Assembly: GCF_004151275.2 (NCBI RefSeq)
Contig: NZ_CP130821.1
Coordinates: 868,001-932,000 of the forward strand
Length of the DNA stretch: 64,000 nucleotides
Reading direction: 5' to 3'
Source: Flavobacterium dauae
GTDB taxonomy: Bacteria > Bacteroidota > Bacteroidia > Flavobacteriales > Flavobacteriaceae
The notes under the pieces were generated by a model that ran no database searches, had not been told where the DNA came from, and worked only from the letters and a program-made list of their open reading frames with translations. The translations under genes and the position numbers were made by a program. The number at the start of each line of letters is the position of its first letter. Position 1 is the stretch's first letter. Below, one piece after another: positions 61,523 through 64,000 of the stretch.

Positions 61523-62345
61523 ATGCATAAATTTTATAGAGATAAACTAAAAGAACTTGATGAACGAATTGAAGTATATAAAATTGAGTTTGATGAACCA
61601 ATTCAGCTGGCAGAAGCATCTGTTTCTCTCATCCTAAATTATCTTAAGGAAGTCAAACTATATGTTCTGGAAAAAGGATTTGACAAGGAAGAAGATGAAA
61701 TATATTTCTTTAAAAAACTGAAGCCAGATATTTTGTCTAAATTAATATACTATAATGCTATTTTTAAGATTGAATCGAAAAAAACCTCACGGCTCATATA
61801 AATTAATAAAAAAGTATCTTAGCAACGAACAAATAAGGCTGAAAAAATACTTTGATAATAATTTGGAATTTTATAAATACTGTAGAACGAATAGCACTTA
61901 TATGGATCAAAAATATTTTGTAAGGGGTAAACATGATATCAAGCTTAGCCTTGACACATATTTTTTTGAATCAGATCATAATTTTTCAACATCCCACGAT
62001 TATAAAGTTGCAAAAATTTTGGCAAATGATTTAATACAAGTCTATTTGGAGGATCGACTTTCCCACTTACAAAAAAGGAGCAAACCAATAAATCATTCAA
62101 ATTTAAATTGGACTGCAAGTAAAACTGTATTAATAGAGTTAATTTATGCATTGCACTCCCAAGGAGTATTCGAAAATGGAAATGTAAAGCATATTGCAAA
62201 GTATTTTGATAGCGTTTTCAATATCGAATTAGGTGATTTTTACCATACGTTTATGGAAATTAAATCTCGAAAAATAAATCGTACAAAATTTATTGATACC
62301 CTTAAACTTAGTTTGGTTCGAAAGATAGAAGAGTATGAAAAATAG
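61523..62345 (+). pseudogene. rteC: rteC, frameshifted in an A7 run
   Basis: The first frame (61523-61801, HKFYRDKLKELDERIEVYKI) and second frame (61755-62345, KKYLSNEQIRLKKYFDNNLE ... KIEEYEK) are both parts of RteC, the CTnDOT excision/transfer regulator of about 275 residues. They join at seven A (61778-61784): with six A the reading would be ESKKPHGSYKLI in one frame. The DNA-binding C-terminal part is intact. Either a true loss of function or slippage control. Confidence 0.82.
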
Positions 62346-62392
62346 ATTTTAAAATCATTTTCTTTAAACTAATAGAACAGAATTAAATTTCA

Positions 62393-62400
62393 TATATTTG
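62393..62400 (+). promoter_or_regulatory. Outward-facing -7 element at element right end
   Basis: TATATTTG matches TAnnTTTG exactly. No plus-strand gene follows in the window, but in a circular form it would face the integrase gene. The -33 element is not clear. Confidence 0.25.
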
Positions 62401-62466
62401 CTATGAGCTAACGGAAACACGTTGAAAAGCAAAGCAATAAGCACCGTTACCAAATCGTTACCTGAC

Positions 62467-62478
62467 TTTTTTGATAAT
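62467..62478 (+). other. Candidate right attachment core
   Basis: TTTTTTGATAAT, partner of TTTTTTGGTAAT at 35824. The inner-side motif CGTTACCAAATCGTTACC resembles GTTACTAAAACGTTAC near the left end. Confidence 0.3.
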
Positions 62479-62535
62479 CTTTATAAAAGCTTAGTATTCA
62501 ACCGATACAGCTTTTTCCTGAAAACTTTAAAATAA

Positions 62536-62567
62536 AAATCCCGAATAAAGTTCGGGATTCCATTTTT
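62536..62567. terminator. Bidirectional hairpin terminator
   Basis: AATCCCGAA and TTCGGGATT form a 9-bp perfect stem with a TAAAG loop, flanked by A and T runs. It can end the minus-strand AhpD-like gene. Confidence 0.65.
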
Positions 62568-62647
62568 ATATTACAAAGGATGAGAAGCTGACTCGAGCTT
62601 ACGAACAGAACGAAGTTAATCAAGTTTAGGATGACACTTGCGGTTCA

Positions 62648-63094
62648 TTAAAACTCACCAACCTGCAAATGTGTGCTCACAGCAATGCGGTTCCAGGCGT
62701 TAATGGTTACAATAGCCATAATAATTTCTGCAATCTGATTTTCGCTAAAGAATTTAGAAGCATTTTCGTAAGCTTCTTCGCTTAAACCGATTTTGCTTAT
62801 CATAGTAATTTCTTCGGTCATTACCAACACAGCCTGTTCTTCTTCGGTAAAAAACGATTTCGCTTCTTTCCAGGCACTCAATAGAAAAATACGTTGATTG
62901 GTTTCTCCGTTTTTTAGTGCATCTTTGGTGTGCATATCAATACAATAAGCACAGTTATTTAGTTGCGACGCACGAATTTTAATCAGTTCTTTTAATGATT
63001 TTGAAATTTCTACGTTAGCAAGATACATTTCTAATCCCATCATTGCTTTATAAGCCTGTGGTGCTACGTTGTTAATGTTGATACGTTTTGACAT
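62648..63094 (-). CDS. AhpD-like carboxymuconolactone decarboxylase family protein
   Basis: From the ATG at 63094 (MSKRININNVAPQAYKAMMG) the protein has 148 residues. It has the alkylhydroperoxidase core IRASQLNNCAYCIDMHTKDA with the paired cysteines CxxC and the nearby His. The family reduces peroxides or acts on lactones. It lies downstream of a Crp/Fnr gene on the same strand, a common pairing where the regulator controls the peroxidase-like gene. Confidence 0.93.
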   Translation of the reverse strand: MSKRININNVAPQAYKAMMGLEMYLANVEISKSLKELIKIRASQLNNCAYCIDMHTKDALKNGETNQRIFLLSAWKEAKSFFTEEEQAVLVMTEEITMISKIGLSEEAYENASKFFSENQIAEIIMAIVTINAWNRIAVSTHLQVGEF

Positions 63095-63157
63095 AATTTC
63101 TTGATTTTTATTTGATACAAAGTTGAGAAACAATCTAATGTAAAAACTTAAACTGGT

Positions 63158-63733
63158 TTAAGAAAGATTTTTCTTGCGAATTTCGCTTAGATATTCTGGA
63201 GTAAAACCCAAAAAAGATGCGATTAAATATTGTGGAACACGCTGAACAAATTCGGGATGTTTCTTTAAAAGGTTAAAATAAAACTCGTCTTTAGCAAAAG
63301 AGAAAATGTATTTAATACGCATTTGTGCAGCCGCATACGCACGTTGGTAAACAAAACGAAAATAACGTTCTAACTGCGGAAATTTATTTAAAAGTAATTC
63401 CTGATTTTTTTGAGTGATGACTAAAATCTCTGCTTTTTCAACTGCCTGAATGTAAAATTCGGTTTGTAATTGATGTTCGTACGCCATATTATCTGTAATC
63501 CACCAGTTTTCAATAGCAAATTCGGTAGTTTGTTCAGATCCTTTTTCGTTGATATAAAATTTGCGTAAAATACCTTTCAAAACAAAAAAATGTTCTTTAC
63601 AGATTTGTCCTTCTTCCAAAATATTTTCTTTTTTACGTACTGATCTCACTTCAAAAAAGGAAATTATTTCTGAGAATTCTTCATCGTTTATCGTAACAAA
63701 TTTATCTAAATGCGTTTTGAAAAGTTCAACCAT
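63158..63733 (-). CDS. Crp/Fnr family transcriptional regulator
   Basis: This 191-residue protein has a cyclic-nucleotide-binding fold (VRKKENILEEGQICKEHFFV, LKGILRKFYINEKGSEQTTE) and a C-terminal helix-turn-helix (VPQYLIASFLGFTPEYLSEI). It lacks iron-sulphur cysteines. It is probably a regulator of the neighbouring AhpD-like gene, 63 bp downstream. The sigma-factor gene upstream ends 3 bp before its start codon, so they may be co-transcribed. Confidence 0.92.
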   Translation of the reverse strand: MVELFKTHLDKFVTINDEEFSEIISFFEVRSVRKKENILEEGQICKEHFFVLKGILRKFYINEKGSEQTTEFAIENWWITDNMAYEHQLQTEFYIQAVEKAEILVITQKNQELLLNKFPQLERYFRFVYQRAYAAAQMRIKYIFSFAKDEFYFNLLKKHPEFVQRVPQYLIASFLGFTPEYLSEIRKKNLS

Positions 63734-63735
63734 AG

Positions 63736-64000
63736 CTACTCGTTTTGCTTTTTAATCAATTCGGTCAACAGTTTTTTTGCACGTAAAATCTTAATTTTTA
63801 CGTTGTTTAACGGCTCGTTGATTATTTCGGCAATTTCGTTATAGCTGCGTTCCTGAAAATAACGTAACTGAATAATTTGCTGATAATGAGGTTTTAACTG
63901 TTTAATGCAGTGTTTTAAAGTTGCCAGATTTTGTTCGTAAATCAATTGGTCTTCCAGTGTATCGTCATCTGCAATTTCTTGAAACAGGTATTCTTCGTCT
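63736..64000 (-). CDS. RNA polymerase sigma factor (ECF type), C-terminal part
   Basis: The frame is open to the window edge, so the N-terminus is missing. Region 4 is clear: LKPHYQQIIQLRYFQERSYN then EIAEIINEPLNNVKIKILRA. Before it lies an acidic linker (DEEYLFQEIADDDTLEDQ). It resembles ECF sigma factors; an anti-sigma gene may lie outside. It is 2 bp from the Crp/Fnr gene on the same strand. Confidence 0.9.
   Translation of the reverse strand, partial: DEEYLFQEIADDDTLEDQLIYEQNLATLKHCIKQLKPHYQQIIQLRYFQERSYNEIAEIINEPLNNVKIKILRAKKLLTELIKKQNE

Larger units (their letters stand above)
35824..62478. mobile_element. Integrated mobilizable element with potassium/pH cargo (ends approximate)
   Basis: Gene content supports a CTnDOT-like mobilizable element: tyrosine integrase at the left end, two Xis-like HTH genes, a MobA/MobB pair, and RteC at the right end. 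No TraG-like coupling protein or tra operon is present, so transfer would need a helper element. Cargo is an AbiEii pair, two GNAT genes (one interrupted by an IS3-family element), and the Trk/Nha/Kdp block with its regulators. The interior is certain (integrase to rteC, 36007-62345); the outer limits rest on the weak direct repeat at 35824 and 62467. Confidence 0.65.
62346..62647. other. Right-end junction of the element
   Basis: No gene in these 302 bp. They contain an outward -7 element (62393), paired CGTTACC motifs (62445-62462), the candidate right attachment core (62467), a hairpin (62537) and a degraded dispersed repeat near 62585-62640. Confidence 0.5.

Overview
The window is AT-rich DNA from a member of the Bacteroidota, most likely the family Flavobacteriaceae. 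Evidence for this: several secreted proteins end in type IX secretion (T9SS) C-terminal sorting domains; a PorT/SprT gene sits next to ubiE; DUF4295 follows rpmB-rpmG; promoters match the TTG-N19/20-TAnnTTTG pattern; and Shine-Dalgarno sequences are largely absent. I cannot fix the genus from sequence alone.

Layout. (1) 1-10991 is a surface-protein region: a partial TPR-like exported protein, a lipoprotein, an HU-family protein, a 1570-residue PKD/T9SS protein, and two tandem T9SS beta-propeller paralogs. The relic of a third paralog leader follows. The region is full of short palindromic repeats, a 22-bp tandem repeat and long G or C runs. (2) 11103-35135 is mostly chromosomal housekeeping: sppA, an FAD-dependent dehydrogenase, a DnaQ-like exonuclease, an FAH-family hydrolase, cinA, rpmB-rpmG-DUF4295, ftsY, a DUF721 gene, idi, queD, manA, three tRNA-Thr(TGT), a DUF445 gene, ubiE-porT, ribD, prmC and hisS. 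Inside it, 19436-22813 is a cluster of small secreted proteins, one with a nonsense codon at its signal-peptide junction. (3) About 35.8-62.5 kb is an integrated mobilizable element of the CTnDOT-like type: tyrosine integrase, two small Xis-like HTH proteins, MobA/MobB-like mobilization genes and a frameshifted rteC, but no tra genes. An IS3-family (IS407-group) insertion has split a GNAT gene near its left end. An AbiEii-type toxin pair and a long repeat-rich non-coding stretch precede the mobilization genes. (4) 62648-64000 returns to chromosomal genes: an AhpD-like protein, a Crp/Fnr regulator and a partial sigma factor, all on the minus strand.

The cargo of the element is a potassium/pH module: a sigma-54-type response regulator, TrkA, TrkH/KtrB, a DUF389 membrane protein, the NhaA antiporter, KdpFABC, an outer-membrane porin, a KdpD sensor domain without its kinase half, and a separate HAMP-PAS histidine kinase. 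Between nhaA and kdpA lies a run of seven single-span microproteins (25-55 residues, one of them KdpF) interleaved with two paralogous DUF7674-like proteins. Sensor (KdpD-N), kinase and sigma-54 activator would form a Kdp control circuit unlike the standard KdpD/KdpE pair. This module, above all its microprotein array, is the best candidate for an under-described system here.

Limits: no database search was possible. Family names rest on motif and architecture recognition, and element ends, promoters and regulatory sites are inferences.
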